Source: Pseudomonas sp. MWU13-2105 (GTDB lineage: Bacteria > Pseudomonadota > Gammaproteobacteria > Pseudomonadales > Pseudomonadaceae). From it: 64,000 nt of DNA. The first letter of the stretch is position 1; the number at the start of each line of letters is the position of its first letter. Below, in pieces: positions 8,562 through 20,479 of the stretch. The stretch is from contig NZ_JALLIY010000009.1 of the NCBI RefSeq assembly GCF_023242315.1, positions 62,001 to 126,000 of the forward strand, read 5' to 3'. Made by a program: the position numbers and the translations under genes. A model generated the notes under the pieces. It saw only the letters and a list, made by a program, of their open reading frames with translations, ran no database searches and was not told the origin of the DNA.

Positions 8562-9434
8562 CTAGATGGCCAGTTTACGACGAGACCAGAGGCCGCCCAA
8601 CAAGCCGCTGAAACATCCGATGAGCAGTCCGCCGACATGGGCGCCGTTGGCGATTTCGCCGAAGCCGATCATCGACACCAGGCCCGACAGGCACAACAGC
8701 AGCCAGACCAGCATCATCACCAGCACACCGCGCGGCAGACGATAGGCCGGGTTCGGCGACACCCATTGGTAGATCCAGCAATGCCCAAGCAAACCGTAGA
8801 GCACCCCGGACAGGCCGCCGAACAGGGTCGGGCCGCTGACGTAATACTGCGTGTAATTCGAAACCAGGCTGAACAGCAACGTCAGCCCCAGTAGGTTGAT
8901 GCTGCCCTGGCGCAGCTCGATGCGCCGGCCCAGTTCCCAGTACCACATGCCGTTCATGGCGATATGCAGGATGCCGAAGTGGATCAGCATCGGCGTCACC
9001 AAACGCCACCACTGCCCCGCCGCCAGGCCGTCGGCCAGGGGGCTGAACTGGACGTAGTTGCCGCGGACCTGGAAGTCGAGGAAGGTGAACCAGTGCAGGG
9101 TCTGCAGGTTGTCACCGAGCAGGGTCACGCCGGCGATGATCAGGCTCAGCAAGAGGATGCCGGCGGTGGTCGGGCTCTGGCGGACCTGGGTGAGAAAGTT
9201 CGGCCGGGTCATGCCCAGCGGCTGGTCCGGGACTTCCAGCTGGTTGTCCGGATCGCCGGCGGGGAAACGCTGGTACAGCGACAGCACGTCGGCGCTGATC
9301 GACTCGGGCACCCACAGCACCTGCTCGCCGGACTCCTCGTTGACCCGGTGCGGCACCTGCATGCGCTCCAGCAGTTTGACGAAGCCACTCAGATCAGTGC
9401 TCAACGGCAGGCGTAAGACAGCAGTGGCACTCAT
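8562..9434 (-). CDS. Rhomboid-family intramembrane serine protease (290 aa)
   Basis: An inner-membrane protease that cleaves within transmembrane helices, GlpG-like. An N-terminal cytosolic domain of about 85 residues precedes six membrane segments. The catalytic serine is S209 in GLSG and its partner is H266 in AHVGG; H157 and N161 (LHIAMN) in the second helix form the expected oxyanion-side residues. The last four bases of the upstream phosphoesterase gene overlap its start (ATGA), so translation is probably coupled. The natural substrate is not indicated. Confidence 0.92.
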   Translation of the reverse strand: MSATAVLRLPLSTDLSGFVKLLERMQVPHRVNEESGEQVLWVPESISADVLSLYQRFPAGDPDNQLEVPDQPLGMTRPNFLTQVRQSPTTAGILLLSLIIAGVTLLGDNLQTLHWFTFLDFQVRGNYVQFSPLADGLAAGQWWRLVTPMLIHFGILHIAMNGMWYWELGRRIELRQGSINLLGLTLLFSLVSNYTQYYVSGPTLFGGLSGVLYGLLGHCWIYQWVSPNPAYRLPRGVLVMMLVWLLLCLSGLVSMIGFGEIANGAHVGGLLIGCFSGLLGGLWSRRKLAI

Positions 9435-10402
9435 CGCAAAGCCTCGGGACGTTCGACGTCGACCCAGACGAATTTCTGCGGGTCGAGGGTGGTTTCCTGG
9501 TCCAGCCGGTAAGCCGCCAGCTTGCCGTAGAGCACCGCGCTGTAATCCAGGCAGGCCAGGTTGGGACGGATCGGTGCGGGCTTGCCGCTGCGCCAGTAGT
9601 GACCGACGAACAGCATCGGCTCGTCGAGGCCGTAGCGCAGCAAGGCATTCTTTTCGGTCGAGGACAGCGGTTTGCTCGCCACCATTTCAGGCAAGGCATC
9701 CGGCTGGAAGACGATATCGCCGTAGGTCTGCGGGTCGTCCTCCCAGAACTTGGTGCGGAAGAACGCCCGGGTCAGGCCGTCGCCGCCGGTCAGCGTCAGG
9801 CCGTCCGGCAGGCGCATATCGGTGCCGCGCAACAGGCGGTCGAACACCGTCGCGGCAAAACTGCCGGGCAGCGCTGAATCCTTGAGGAATGCTTCGTCGA
9901 TCCGGCCGTCGGGGTACTGCGCCCGCAAAGGCGCGATCAAGCCGCCATCCCAGCAGGCATGCACCACGCGGAAACGTCCGGCATCGACGAACAGCGGCAG
10001 CTCGTAGAACCAGGCGAGGAAATCATGCCAGTCCGCCGGGTGTTGTTCGAACTGGACCAGGGTTTCCTGGAGCAGCCGGGCGTGCCGTGGTGTGTGTTCG
10101 CGGACGAACTGCTTGCCGCTGCCCGCCGCGGCCGGCGTGCTCCAGCCCAGGGCATTGAATTCGTGGTTGCCCATGATGCACAGCGCCTGCCCGGCCTCGA
10201 CCATGTCATGGACGATATGCAGGGCCTCGCGGATGCGCGGGCCACGGTCGATGATATCGCCGAGGAATACCGCCATGCGCGACGGATGACGCCAGGTGCC
10301 GCCCAGCTTCTGGTAGCCGAGCATGTCCAGCAGATGTTCGAGGGTATGGGCGCAACCGTGCACATCACCGATCAGATCGTAGCCACGCGCGGGATCGAGC
10401 AT
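9431..10402 (-). CDS. Calcineurin-like metallophosphoesterase (323 aa)
   Basis: A cytoplasmic two-metal phosphoesterase of the PPP/ApaH type. The signature motifs are present in order: GDVHG at about 12-16, GDIIDRG at about 48-54, and GNHE at about 78-81; later histidines in HACWDGG and GHYW complete the site. Related enzymes hydrolyse phosphoprotein or dinucleoside polyphosphate substrates, and the sequence does not decide which. It overlaps nadK by one base (TGATG) and the rhomboid gene by four, forming a tight three-gene operon. Confidence 0.88.
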   Translation of the reverse strand: MLDPARGYDLIGDVHGCAHTLEHLLDMLGYQKLGGTWRHPSRMAVFLGDIIDRGPRIREALHIVHDMVEAGQALCIMGNHEFNALGWSTPAAAGSGKQFVREHTPRHARLLQETLVQFEQHPADWHDFLAWFYELPLFVDAGRFRVVHACWDGGLIAPLRAQYPDGRIDEAFLKDSALPGSFAATVFDRLLRGTDMRLPDGLTLTGGDGLTRAFFRTKFWEDDPQTYGDIVFQPDALPEMVASKPLSSTEKNALLRYGLDEPMLFVGHYWRSGKPAPIRPNLACLDYSAVLYGKLAAYRLDQETTLDPQKFVWVDVERPEALR

Positions 10403-11292
10403 CAGTCGCCTCCACCACCCAGCCGACTGCCCCAGCCGAGCTTGGTGCGGCAGACTTCGTAATAGTTGTGATCCAGCGGATGAATCAGCCGCAGCTTCTG
10501 CGGTTTCTTGCTGATGGTCACCGTATCGCCGGGCGCACAGGTGAAATGGTTCTGCCCGTCGCAGGAAACCTGCGGGTAGATCTGCATGTCCTTGGACACC
10601 ACGATTTTCAACTCGCTGTTGCCGTCCACCACAATGGGGCGGCTGGACAAGGTATGGGGGTACATGGGCACGATCACAATGGCATCGAGCTTGGGATGCA
10701 TGATCGGACCGCCGGCGGACAGCGCATAGGCAGTGGAGCCAGTGGGCGTGGCGACGATCAGGCCGTCGGCCTTCTGGCTGCAGACGAACTGGCCGTCGAT
10801 GTACAGCTCGAACTCGATCATCCGCGTCGACTTGCCGGGGTGCAGGACCACGTCGTTGAGCGCATCGCCCTGGCCGATGGCTTCGGCATGCCGGCGCACT
10901 TCGGCCTGCAGCAGGAAGCGGTTTTCCACCAGGTAGTGGCCGTCGAGGACCTTGGCCACTTCGACTTCGAGGTCGTCCGGGCGGATATCGGTGAGAAAGC
11001 CCAGGTTGCCACGGTTGATCCCCAGCACCGGAATATTGTGCCGGGCCAGCGCGCGGGCGGCGCCGAGCAGGCTGCCGTCGCCGCCGACGACGATGACCAT
11101 GTCGCAGACTTCGCCGAGCATCTTGCGCGACGAGGTTTGCAGGCCGTGGCCCGGCAGGACCTCGGCGATGGTGTCCTCGAGGATGACGTGCAGGTGCCGC
11201 GCCAGGAGGAATCTCTTCAACCGGCGAACGGTTTCCAGCACCTGCGAACTGCCCAGGCGGCCAATGATGCCGATATTGCGAAATTGCTCCAT
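10402..11292 (-). CDS. nadK: NAD kinase
   Basis: Phosphorylates NAD+ to NADP+, the only de novo route to NADP. At 296 residues it has the usual size. The catalytic GGDGS is at 70-74 (D72), [10 protein letters not shown] follows near 115, and the glycine-rich [16 protein letters not shown] binds NAD. It is the first gene of an overlapping operon with the metallophosphoesterase and the rhomboid protease. A divergent DUF1853 gene starts 88 nt upstream. Confidence 0.97.
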   Translation of the reverse strand: MEQFRNIGIIGRLGSSQVLETVRRLKRFLLARHLHVILEDTIAEVLPGHGLQTSSRKMLGEVCDMVIVVGGDGSLLGAARALARHNIPVLGINRGNLGFLTDIRPDDLEVEVAKVLDGHYLVENRFLLQAEVRRHAEAIGQGDALNDVVLHPGKSTRMIEFELYIDGQFVCSQKADGLIVATPTGSTAYALSAGGPIMHPKLDAIVIVPMYPHTLSSRPIVVDGNSELKIVVSKDMQIYPQVSCDGQNHFTCAPGDTVTISKKPQKLRLIHPLDHNYYEVCRTKLGWGSRLGGGGD

Positions 11293-11380
11293 GGGGCTCC
11301 TGCGGGGTCTGGGACGAGCAAAGGGGAGATTATGGGCGAAAGCCGGCCCGAGACAAAACCCTTTCAGCTATGCTCGCAGG

Positions 11381-12331
11381 ATGATCCTCTTCCCCGACTT
11401 GCTCAACCTGCCCCGACAGTTGCGCCATCCCGAAGTGCGCGACCTGGCCTGGGTCATCCTGGCGCCACCGATGCTGGAAGACACGCCCTGGCCGCAACGC
11501 CACCCGTTGGCCGGCAGTGACTGGGTGCAGGCACCGGAGCGGCTGGAGCAGTGGCTGCATGGGCTGGATCGCGATCCGCTCGAGCTGCAGGCTTGGCTGG
11601 TGCGCGGGGCGACCCGGCGACTGGGCCTGTATTACGAACGGTTGTGGCAGTTCGCCGTGCAGCAGGCGCCCGGGATAGAGCTGATCGGCGCCAACCTGCC
11701 GATCCGGCGCGAGGGCCATACCCTGGGTGAGTTGGATTTGCTGTTGCGCGATCGCGATGGCGTGCACCACCTGGAACTGGCGATCAAGCTGTACCTGGGT
11801 CCGCAGCACGGCGGCGGCGAAGACCCGGCACGCTGGCTCGGGCCGGGTTGCCATGACCGGCTGGACCGCAAGCTGGCGCACCTGAGCGAGCACCAGTTAC
11901 CGATTTCCGCCCGCCCGGAGAGCCGCGCGGCCTTGGCGACGCTGGATATCCATCAGTTCAGTGCGCAATTGTGGTTGGGGGGGTACCTGTTGTATCCGTG
12001 GCCCGGGACGGCACTTCCTCCGCGGGGGGCTCATCCGCAGCATCTGCACGGGCGCTGGTTGCATCAGCGCGACTGGGCGGACTTTATCAAGCGCAGCCCG
12101 GCGGGCCGTTGGCAACCCCTGCCGCGCCATGCCTGGCTGGCACCGGCGCACTATGCCGAGGCGGATGCCTGGCCACGGGAGCAGTTGGCTCAGTGGCTGG
12201 AGGAGCTGGACCCGCATGCTCCGGCGCAGTTGCTGGTGCGCCTGACCCGGAATGCGCAAGGCGACTGGGAAGAGGCCGAGCGATTGTTCCTGGTGGCCGA
12301 TCTCTGGCCGAATGTGCCGGGCACAGGTTAG
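11381..12331 (+). CDS. DUF1853 family protein (316 aa)
   Basis: A soluble protein matching DUF1853 in length and in motifs such as [29 protein letters not shown] and [14 protein letters not shown], the last resembling the metal-binding D/E-x-LD core of PD-(D/E)XK nuclease folds. The start at 11381 follows a short GCAGG and matches where family members begin; an overlapping frame from upstream is ignored. It is divergent from nadK, its usual neighbour in Pseudomonas. Biochemical role unknown. Confidence 0.82.
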   Translation: MILFPDLLNLPRQLRHPEVRDLAWVILAPPMLEDTPWPQRHPLAGSDWVQAPERLEQWLHGLDRDPLELQAWLVRGATRRLGLYYERLWQFAVQQAPGIELIGANLPIRREGHTLGELDLLLRDRDGVHHLELAIKLYLGPQHGGGEDPARWLGPGCHDRLDRKLAHLSEHQLPISARPESRAALATLDIHQFSAQLWLGGYLLYPWPGTALPPRGAHPQHLHGRWLHQRDWADFIKRSPAGRWQPLPRHAWLAPAHYAEADAWPREQLAQWLEELDPHAPAQLLVRLTRNAQGDWEEAERLFLVADLWPNVPGTG

Positions 12332-12371
12332 ATACTGTGGTGTCCTTTCGGGCCTCTTCGCTCGCGCTTCA

Positions 12372-13658
12372 TCAAACCAGCGACAAACGCAACGCCAGGG
12401 CCGCCAGGGTCACCAGCAGCACCGGCAGGGTCAGGACAATCCCGACCTTGAAGTAGTAACCCCAGCCGATGCGGATATCCTTGCGCTCCAGCACATGCAG
12501 CCAGAGCAAGGTCGCCAGGCTGCCGATGGGGGTGATTTTCGGGCCCAGGTCGCTGCCGATGACGTTGGCGTAGATCATCGCCTCCTTCACCACACCGCCG
12601 GCCTGACTGGCATCGATGGACAAGGCACCGATCAGCACCGTGGGCAGGTTGTTCATGACCGAGGACAGGAAGGCGCTCAACAGCCCGGTGCCCATCGCGG
12701 CGCCCCAGACCCCGTAACTGGCGAAGTGATCCAGCCAGCCGGCCAGGTAGCTGGTCAGCCCGGCATTGCGCAGGCCATAGACCACCAGGTACATGCCCAG
12801 GGAGAAAATCACGATCTGCCACGGCGCCTCTTTCAACACCTTGCGGGTCGAGATCTTGTGACCGCGCGCGGCGATCCCCAGCAGCAAGGCCGCGCACACC
12901 GCCGAAATCGCACTGATGGGAATCCCCAGCGGCTCCAGGGCAAAGCAGCCCACCAGCAGGATGATCAACACCCACCAGCCGGCAATGAAGGTCGCCTTGT
13001 CATGGATCGCACTGGCCGGTAGTTCCAACTGCCGCGGATCGTAGTCACGGGGAATGTCGCGGCGGAAGGACCACAGCAGCACCAGCAGGGTCGCCGCCAC
13101 GCTCACCAGGTTCACCGGCAGCATCACCGAGGCATAGGCATTGAAGCCGATCTTGAAATAGTCGGCCGAGACGATGTTCACCAGGTTCGACACCACCAGC
13201 GGCAGGCTCGCGGTGTCGGCAATAAAGCCGGCGGCCATGACGAACGCCAGGGTCGCCGCCTTGGAAAAACGCAGGGCCAGGAGCATGGCGATAACAATCG
13301 GCGTGAGGATCAGCGCCGCGCCGTCGTTGGCGAACAACGCCGAGACCAACGCTCCCAGCAGCACAAAGGCGGCGAACAACTTGCGGCCGCTGCCCTGCCC
13401 CCAGCGCGCCACATGCAGCGCCGCCCAGGCGAAGAAGCCGGCCTCATCGAGCAGCAGGCTGATGATGATCAGGGCGATAAAGGTGCCGGTGGCATTCCAG
13501 ATGATCTCCCATACCAGCGGAATATCAGCGAGATGGACTACACCACAGAGCAAGGCCAGCAGCGCGCCCAGGCAGGCGCTCCAGCCGACGCCCAGCCCCT
13601 TGGGCTGCCAGATCACCAGGGTAATGGTCAGCAGAAAAATCAACGCCGCAATCAACAT
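12372..13658 (-). CDS. arsB: Arsenite/antimonite efflux permease ArsB
   Basis: An inner-membrane protein that expels arsenite and antimonite by proton antiport. It has about 12 membrane helices and follows the E. coli ArsB sequence closely: [12 protein letters not shown] near the N-terminus, [39 protein letters not shown] and [20 protein letters not shown]. The ATG at 13658 gives 428 residues, close to the E. coli length, with GAAGG 9 nt upstream; a TTG three codons earlier is less likely. It lies 42 nt downstream of arsR and is likely co-transcribed. No arsC or arsH follows. Confidence 0.96.
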   Translation of the reverse strand: MLIAALIFLLTITLVIWQPKGLGVGWSACLGALLALLCGVVHLADIPLVWEIIWNATGTFIALIIISLLLDEAGFFAWAALHVARWGQGSGRKLFAAFVLLGALVSALFANDGAALILTPIVIAMLLALRFSKAATLAFVMAAGFIADTASLPLVVSNLVNIVSADYFKIGFNAYASVMLPVNLVSVAATLLVLLWSFRRDIPRDYDPRQLELPASAIHDKATFIAGWWVLIILLVGCFALEPLGIPISAISAVCAALLLGIAARGHKISTRKVLKEAPWQIVIFSLGMYLVVYGLRNAGLTSYLAGWLDHFASYGVWGAAMGTGLLSAFLSSVMNNLPTVLIGALSIDASQAGGVVKEAMIYANVIGSDLGPKITPIGSLATLLWLHVLERKDIRIGWGYYFKVGIVLTLPVLLVTLAALALRLSLV

Positions 13659-13700
13659 GCACAACAACCTTCATGGTTAGCAAGAGGGGGGGACAGTGGT

Positions 13701-14048
13701 TCAGCAACAGCGCAGTGGCCGGTCGTTCATGGCCTGCAGGCGTTGGATATCCGCGGCCAGCCAGTGCCCGCTGGCCTGCAGGGTGCCTTGCACCAGGGTC
13801 GAGACCCATTGGGGTAGCCCAGGGTGCAGGCGATAAAACACCCACTGGCCCTGACGACGATCGGCCAGCAGCCCGGCCTGGCGCAATTGCGCCAGATGCC
13901 GGGATATTTTCGGTTGGCTCAGTTCAAGTGCCGCGGTCAATTCACACACACAGAGTTCACCTTCACGGGCTACCAACAGCACGATCCGGCTACGGGTTTC
14001 GTCAGCCAGGCATTTGAAGAGTTCCACGGGGGAGGCAAAACAGGACAT
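13701..14048 (-). CDS. arsR: ArsR-family arsenic-responsive repressor (115 aa)
   Basis: A winged-helix repressor that leaves its operator when trivalent arsenic binds. The sensor motif ELCVCEL carries C33 and C35, followed by the recognition helix LSQPKISRHLAQLRQAGLL. The C-terminus ends RCC, which could add further thiols. It is the first gene of the arsRB pair and its AT-rich promoter overlaps repeated CATATATG palindromes, consistent with autoregulation. Confidence 0.93.
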   Translation of the reverse strand: MSCFASPVELFKCLADETRSRIVLLVAREGELCVCELTAALELSQPKISRHLAQLRQAGLLADRRQGQWVFYRLHPGLPQWVSTLVQGTLQASGHWLAADIQRLQAMNDRPLRCC

Positions 14049-14058
14049 CGCAGCAACT

Positions 14059-14103
14059 CATATATGGAAAATCGAATATATGGATAGTCATATATGAAAG
14101 CAA
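14059..14103 (-). promoter_or_regulatory. arsRB promoter with CATATATG operator repeats
   Basis: On the minus strand TTGCTT (14098-14103) and TATATT (14075-14080) are separated by 17 nt, a good sigma-70 pair. CATATATG palindromes at 14059-14066 and 14089-14096 flank the -10 box, and a related TCCATATAT lies between them. The symmetry and position suit an ArsR operator; binding is inferred. Confidence 0.65.
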
Positions 14104-14233
14104 GTACCAATCACGAACAACACGAGGTAAACCCTGACTCAGCGCAGACAAAACGCTTAAAAAACCATTAGAGTATAAAAACTCCATCGCTCAAGAATGG
14201 AGGTTCCAGCCCTGATGACCCGAGGAACACGCT

Positions 14234-14785
14234 ATGCCCTGGAAGAATACCGACAGCCGCTATAGCAGCATGTCGATTGCATTGCACTGGCTGATGCTGG
14301 TGCTGCTGGCGGTGGTTTACGCCTGTATCGAGTTTCGCGGGATTTTCCCCAAAGGCAGTGGCGGCCGCACATTGATCGTCGAAGCGCACTATATGTTCGG
14401 CCTGACCGTGTTCGTGCTGGTCTGGTTGCGTTTGCTGGCGCGCACCCTCGGTGTAGCACCGAAAATCATCCCCGCGCCACCGACCTGGCAGATGCTGCTG
14501 TCGAAGCTGATGCACTGGGCGCTGTATCTGTTCATGATCGCTACGCCGCTCCTGGGCTGGCTGGCCGTGAGTGCGCAGGGTCATTCGGTGATGTTCTACG
14601 GCATCGAGCTACCGGCGCTGGTGACCGAGGACGCTGCGTATGCCAAAGAGGTCAAGGGCTGGCATGAACTGCTGGCCAGCACCGGCTACTGGCTGATCGG
14701 CCTGCATGCCCTGGCCGGGTTGTTTCACCATTACTTCGTGCGGGATAACACCTTGCTGCGCATGTTGCCCAAGCGTCGTACCTGA
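14234..14785 (+). CDS. cybB: Cytochrome b561 family di-heme membrane protein
   Basis: An inner-membrane di-heme b-type cytochrome, probably a quinol-linked electron carrier (superoxide:ubiquinone oxidoreductase in E. coli CybB). Four hydrophobic helices carry histidines in the expected places: H18, H52, H144 and H158, with H165 next to the last helix. The 183 residues fit the family. The start has GAGGAA 6 nt upstream. It is divergent from arsR and separated from it by 185 nt of AT-rich sequence. Confidence 0.92.
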   Translation: MPWKNTDSRYSSMSIALHWLMLVLLAVVYACIEFRGIFPKGSGGRTLIVEAHYMFGLTVFVLVWLRLLARTLGVAPKIIPAPPTWQMLLSKLMHWALYLFMIATPLLGWLAVSAQGHSVMFYGIELPALVTEDAAYAKEVKGWHELLASTGYWLIGLHALAGLFHHYFVRDNTLLRMLPKRRT

Positions 14786-14841
14786 GCCCTCTTGCTCACA
14801 ATGGACGCCCACGATAACGCGGAGTATCTGTCCCCCCGAAA

Positions 14842-14919
14842 CCTGTAGGAACCTGGCTTGCCAGCGAAGCTCTTGGCGATCTTGAGGGCCCTTCGCGAGC
14901 AAGCTCTGCTCCTACAAGG
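14842..14919. repeat. REPIN-like element (CCTGTAGGA variant)
   Basis: An imperfect palindrome starting CCTGTAGGAACCTGGCTTGC and ending GCTCCTACAAGG, with inner GCGAAG and CTTCGC blocks. It uses the TAGGAGC core shared with the copy at 62.6 kb rather than TGGGAGC. It lies in the convergent gap between cybB and the deaminase gene. Confidence 0.75.
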
Positions 14920-14925
14920 AGCGGT

Positions 14926-15843
14926 TTACAGAGTAAAGCCCCGGCGACCTTGCAAACCGCCGGTGTGCAAGAACACCAGGCGCGTGCCCGGGACGAAGCG
15001 TCCGGCACTCACCTGTTCCTGCAGCGCCAGCAACGCCTTGCCGGTATACAGCGGCTCCAGCGGCACAGCGCTCTGTTGCTCGCTTTGCTCGATGAACCCC
15101 AACAATGCCGGATCGACCTTGGCAAAACCGCCACGGCAGGCGTCGATCAATTCAAAGGCAGGGCTCATCGCCCCACCCTCCTCCAGGATCGCCGTGACCA
15201 GTGGCGCCACGCCATGGTCGGTCGGCACCGCCAGCGCGCCATATACCGGTCGGTGTCCGGCTTCGGCCAGCACCAGCCCAGCCAGGGTGGTCCCGGTTCC
15301 GGCGGCCAGCCAGCAGCCGTGATAATCGTCCCAGCCGAGCGCCGGCAATTGCTCAGATAGCTGATCCAGCAAGACCCCACAGCCGCGCGCGCCTATCAAG
15401 CCACCAGCACCCTCCGGCACGCCGTGCAGGTGTGGATAGCGCTGCTGCCACGACGCCCAGAAATCCGGCGCATGCCGCGCCCGATAACCGCCATAGCCAA
15501 GCCAGTGCAGCTCCATGCCGAAGGCCTGGAGGTCGCCAACGGTGGGGGTTTGCACGGGATGCCCACGCAGCAGGCCAACGGTGGGAAAACCGAAACGCTT
15601 GCCCGCCGCCGCCAGGGCGTGAAGATGATTGGAATGCGCCCCGCCCAGGCTGATCAAGCCCTCGGCGCCGGCTTGCCGGGCCGCCGCCAGATATCCGCTG
15701 AGCTTGAACCACTTGTTGCCGCTGATCAGCGGATCGATCAGGTCGAGGCGCAGCACGGCCACCTCGACCCCGGCCCGGGTCAACCAATCCAGATGCAGCG
15801 ATTCGAGGGGTGCGCGGGGTTGCCAGTCGGCAGGGGGGAGCAT
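14926..15843 (-). CDS. PLP-dependent ACC deaminase / D-cysteine desulfhydrase family (305 aa)
   Basis: A fold-type II PLP enzyme. The Schiff-base lysine is in SGNKWFKL and the following GGAHSNH binds the cofactor; a phosphate-binding AAGTGTTLAG lies further on. The family includes 1-aminocyclopropane-1-carboxylate deaminase and D-cysteine desulfhydrase; the short length (about 305 versus 330-340) and absence of clear ACC-specific residues favour the desulfhydrase-like branch, but substrate is unproven. The ATG at 15843 was chosen because the longer open frame runs back through a REP element. Confidence 0.8.
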   Translation of the reverse strand: MLPPADWQPRAPLESLHLDWLTRAGVEVAVLRLDLIDPLISGNKWFKLSGYLAAARQAGAEGLISLGGAHSNHLHALAAAGKRFGFPTVGLLRGHPVQTPTVGDLQAFGMELHWLGYGGYRARHAPDFWASWQQRYPHLHGVPEGAGGLIGARGCGVLLDQLSEQLPALGWDDYHGCWLAAGTGTTLAGLVLAEAGHRPVYGALAVPTDHGVAPLVTAILEEGGAMSPAFELIDACRGGFAKVDPALLGFIEQSEQQSAVPLEPLYTGKALLALQEQVSAGRFVPGTRLVFLHTGGLQGRRGFTL

Positions 15844-15902
15844 TCGAGGCAGTCCGCTGGGAGGGGACTGCCAGTTTAACAGTTCGGGGCTTTCGAGGGC
15901 CT

Positions 15903-16010
15903 CTTCGCCGGCAAGCTCCGCTCCCACAGGATTGAGGGCAACCACAGATTTTGTGTGTGGCGCAAGATCTGTGGGAGCGGAGCTTGTCGGGACGCCGCAC
16001 CGCCGCGAAG
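15903..16010. repeat. REP pair in inverted orientation
   Basis: One core (CTTCGCCGGCAAGCTCCGCTCCCACAGG, 15903-15930) faces a second (CTGTGGGAGCGGAGCTTGTC, from 15970) about 40 nt away, ending GCCGCGAAG at 16010. It fills the gap between fadH and the deaminase gene. Confidence 0.8.
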
Positions 16011-16036
16011 AACGATAATGCGGTCGACCTGGAAAA

Positions 16037-18127
<2,091 letters not shown>

Positions 18128-18286
18128 TCAGTTGTATGACTGGCACATTAAAGAGCCCCCGGCCCCGGCTCAATGACCGAAACTGACAACTTATTGATCG
18201 AAACGTGCAGCAGCCCTTGGCAAGGACGCCCGCTGGACCTACCCTAGTCAATGACTCCCGCACCCGGTCGTTCGTTATCCGCCCCC

Positions 18287-19426
18287 ATGCGCAAATTCCT
18301 GCTCTTCTCCCTATTGATCCTGCTGCTCGCCACCGTCGTCGGTTACGGCGTGTGGACCCAACAGCGCGGCAGCGGCCACTACCTCTCGGACCTGCGTATC
18401 CGCCTGGCCGTGAACCAGGGCGTGGCGGGCGGCCACGGCAACCTGCTGGGCCTTCAACCAGAGCTGTTTCCCAACGACTACCAGAGCCCGGCGCGCCTGC
18501 ACCGCAAACTGGCCGCCTATCTGCAGCAGGCCCGTGGCCTGGGACTGCTGAACGACAAGACCATTGTGGTACTGCCGGAACATATCGGCACCTGGCTGCT
18601 GCTGCACGGGGAAAAGGACGATCTGTACCAGGCCATCGACCAGCAAGAGGCAATGAACTGGCTGATGCTCGGCAACCCGCTGAAGCTGCTCGGCGCCCTG
18701 TTCAATGCCAAGGGCCGCAGCTTCCTCGAAGACGCCCGCCTGCGCATGAAGGCCAGGGCCATGGCCCAGGATTACCAGGCGGTGTTCGGCGGCCTGGCAA
18801 AAGAGTTCGGTGTCACCCTGGTGGCCGGTTCCATCGTCCTGCCCGACCCCAGCGTCGAGCAAGGCACCCTGAAAATCGGCAAGGGCGCGCTGTACAACGT
18901 CAGCCTGGTCTTCGCCGCCGACGGACGCCCCCTCGGCCAGCCCCAACGCAAGCTCTACCCGACCTTCGACGAACGCGGTTATATCAAGGGCGGCGGACGC
19001 CAGGAACTGAATGCCGTGCAGACCCCGGCCGGGCGCCTGGGCGTGTTGATCGGCAGTGACAGCTGGTACCCGGACAACTACCGTCGGTTTGACGAGCTCG
19101 GCGTGTCACTGATTGCCGTGACGGCCTCGCTGCCTGGCAAGAACAGCTGGGAGCAACCCTGGCGTGGCTTCAAGAACGCGGCCACACCGCAAGAGATCAG
19201 CCTCAGGCCCGGCGAGCTCGGAGAAGGCGAGGCCTGGCATCGCCTGACCCTGAGCAGCCGCGCTCCCGCCAGCCGGTCACTGGCCGGCATGACCGTGTTC
19301 CTGCGCGGCCAGTTCTGGAATCAACGCTATTCCGGGCAGAGCTTTATCAGCCAGGACGGACGCGCCATCGACGGGCAGGACGGCAGCGATCGCGGTGCGC
19401 GCCTGCTGAACCTGTGGCTGCCATGA
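18287..19426 (+). CDS. Membrane-anchored nitrilase-superfamily protein lacking the catalytic cysteine
   Basis: An N-terminal hydrophobic stretch (about residues 4-20) anchors or exports a carbon-nitrogen hydrolase domain. The triad glutamate is visible in VVLPEHIG (E98) and the lysine in QRKLYPTF (K222), but the loop that normally reads ICYD or ICAD is IGSDSWYPD, so the nucleophile position is glycine (G256), with S257 next to it. It may be a non-catalytic binding protein or use another residue. The start at 18287 is chosen at the signal-like region; an ATG at 18251 is also possible and neither has a clear ribosome site. Its stop overlaps the AraC gene start (ATGA). Confidence 0.7.
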   Translation: MRKFLLFSLLILLLATVVGYGVWTQQRGSGHYLSDLRIRLAVNQGVAGGHGNLLGLQPELFPNDYQSPARLHRKLAAYLQQARGLGLLNDKTIVVLPEHIGTWLLLHGEKDDLYQAIDQQEAMNWLMLGNPLKLLGALFNAKGRSFLEDARLRMKARAMAQDYQAVFGGLAKEFGVTLVAGSIVLPDPSVEQGTLKIGKGALYNVSLVFAADGRPLGQPQRKLYPTFDERGYIKGGGRQELNAVQTPAGRLGVLIGSDSWYPDNYRRFDELGVSLIAVTASLPGKNSWEQPWRGFKNAATPQEISLRPGELGEGEAWHRLTLSSRAPASRSLAGMTVFLRGQFWNQRYSGQSFISQDGRAIDGQDGSDRGARLLNLWLP

Positions 19427-20463
19427 AGCCGGTGTCGATGCGCCTGGGCGACCTGTCCGTGAGCTTCGTCCACAGCCTCGCCGACGCGGTGCGCAGTCAC
19501 GGCCAGGACCCTGACCTGCTGCTGCAGCAGTACGGACTGGACCCGGCGCGCCTGGCCGAACCCAATGCACGGTTGTCGATTCCGCGCTATATGCGCCTGG
19601 GGCACGCGGCGATCCAACTCACCGGCGATCCGGCCCTGGGTTTGCGCATGGGCCGCTGCAGCCGCCTCAGCCAGGCGGGCCTGGCCGGCGTCACCGCCGC
19701 CCAGGCCCCAACGGTACGCGAGGCAGCACGAACCTTGACCCGCTTCGAGGCACTCTACGGCTCCAACTATCGCGGGCAATCGAGTTTCCACGAAGACGCC
19801 GACGGCGCCTGGCTGCGCTTCTACTCCATCAGCCCGTACAACGCCTACAACCGCTTTGTGGTGGACTCGATCATCGCCGGCTGGTTGCAGCAACTGGCCA
19901 GTGTCGGCGGCGAAAAGCTGCACGCCGAGCGTATCGATATCGAATTCGCCGAGCCGGACTACGCCGCGGCCTACAAGGGTCTGGGCGACTGCCAGGTGCA
20001 TTTCGCCGCCGAGCACAATCAACTGCGCCTGGGCCAGGCCAGCCTCGGCCTGCGCAACCCGGACCATTGCCCGAGTACCTGGCGACACCTGCTGCAACTG
20101 TGCGAACGGGAACTGGAACAACTGACGCGCACCCGCAGCCTGCGTGAACGTATCACTCAGTTGCTGGGGCCTTTGCTCAATGGAGGCCGGGAACCCGACC
20201 TGGAAGAAGTGGCGGCACGCCTGAAGCTGCCGACCTGGACACTGCGTCGCAAACTGGCCGAGGAAGGCACGCAATTTCGCGCCATTCTCAACGACACTCG
20301 CCGTGACCTGGCGATGACCTATATTCGCGATACCGAACTGGCCTTTGGCGAAATCGCCTACCTGCTCGGGTTTGCCTCAGCCGAGGCTTTTCAACGGGCT
20401 TTCAAACGCTGGAACGGCCAGACACCCGGCGAGTTCCGCCGCAGTCAGCGGCATTCGGCCTGA
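19423..20463 (+). CDS. AraC-family transcriptional regulator (346 aa)
   Basis: A large N-terminal ligand domain of the arabinose-binding-like type (residues about 15-200) is followed by a C-terminal AraC helix-turn-helix pair (DLEEVAARLKLPTWTLRRKL and AFGEIAYLLGFASAEAFQRA). This organisation matches the OruR/ArgR-like group of Pseudomonas regulators. The ATG at 19423 overlaps the stop of the nitrilase-like gene, suggesting translational coupling. Given its neighbours it may control fadH or the nitrilase-like gene; the effector is unknown. Confidence 0.88.
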   Translation: MKPVSMRLGDLSVSFVHSLADAVRSHGQDPDLLLQQYGLDPARLAEPNARLSIPRYMRLGHAAIQLTGDPALGLRMGRCSRLSQAGLAGVTAAQAPTVREAARTLTRFEALYGSNYRGQSSFHEDADGAWLRFYSISPYNAYNRFVVDSIIAGWLQQLASVGGEKLHAERIDIEFAEPDYAAAYKGLGDCQVHFAAEHNQLRLGQASLGLRNPDHCPSTWRHLLQLCERELEQLTRTRSLRERITQLLGPLLNGGREPDLEEVAARLKLPTWTLRRKLAEEGTQFRAILNDTRRDLAMTYIRDTELAFGEIAYLLGFASAEAFQRAFKRWNGQTPGEFRRSQRHSA

Positions 20464-20479
20464 GCCGAAAAACCACCGC

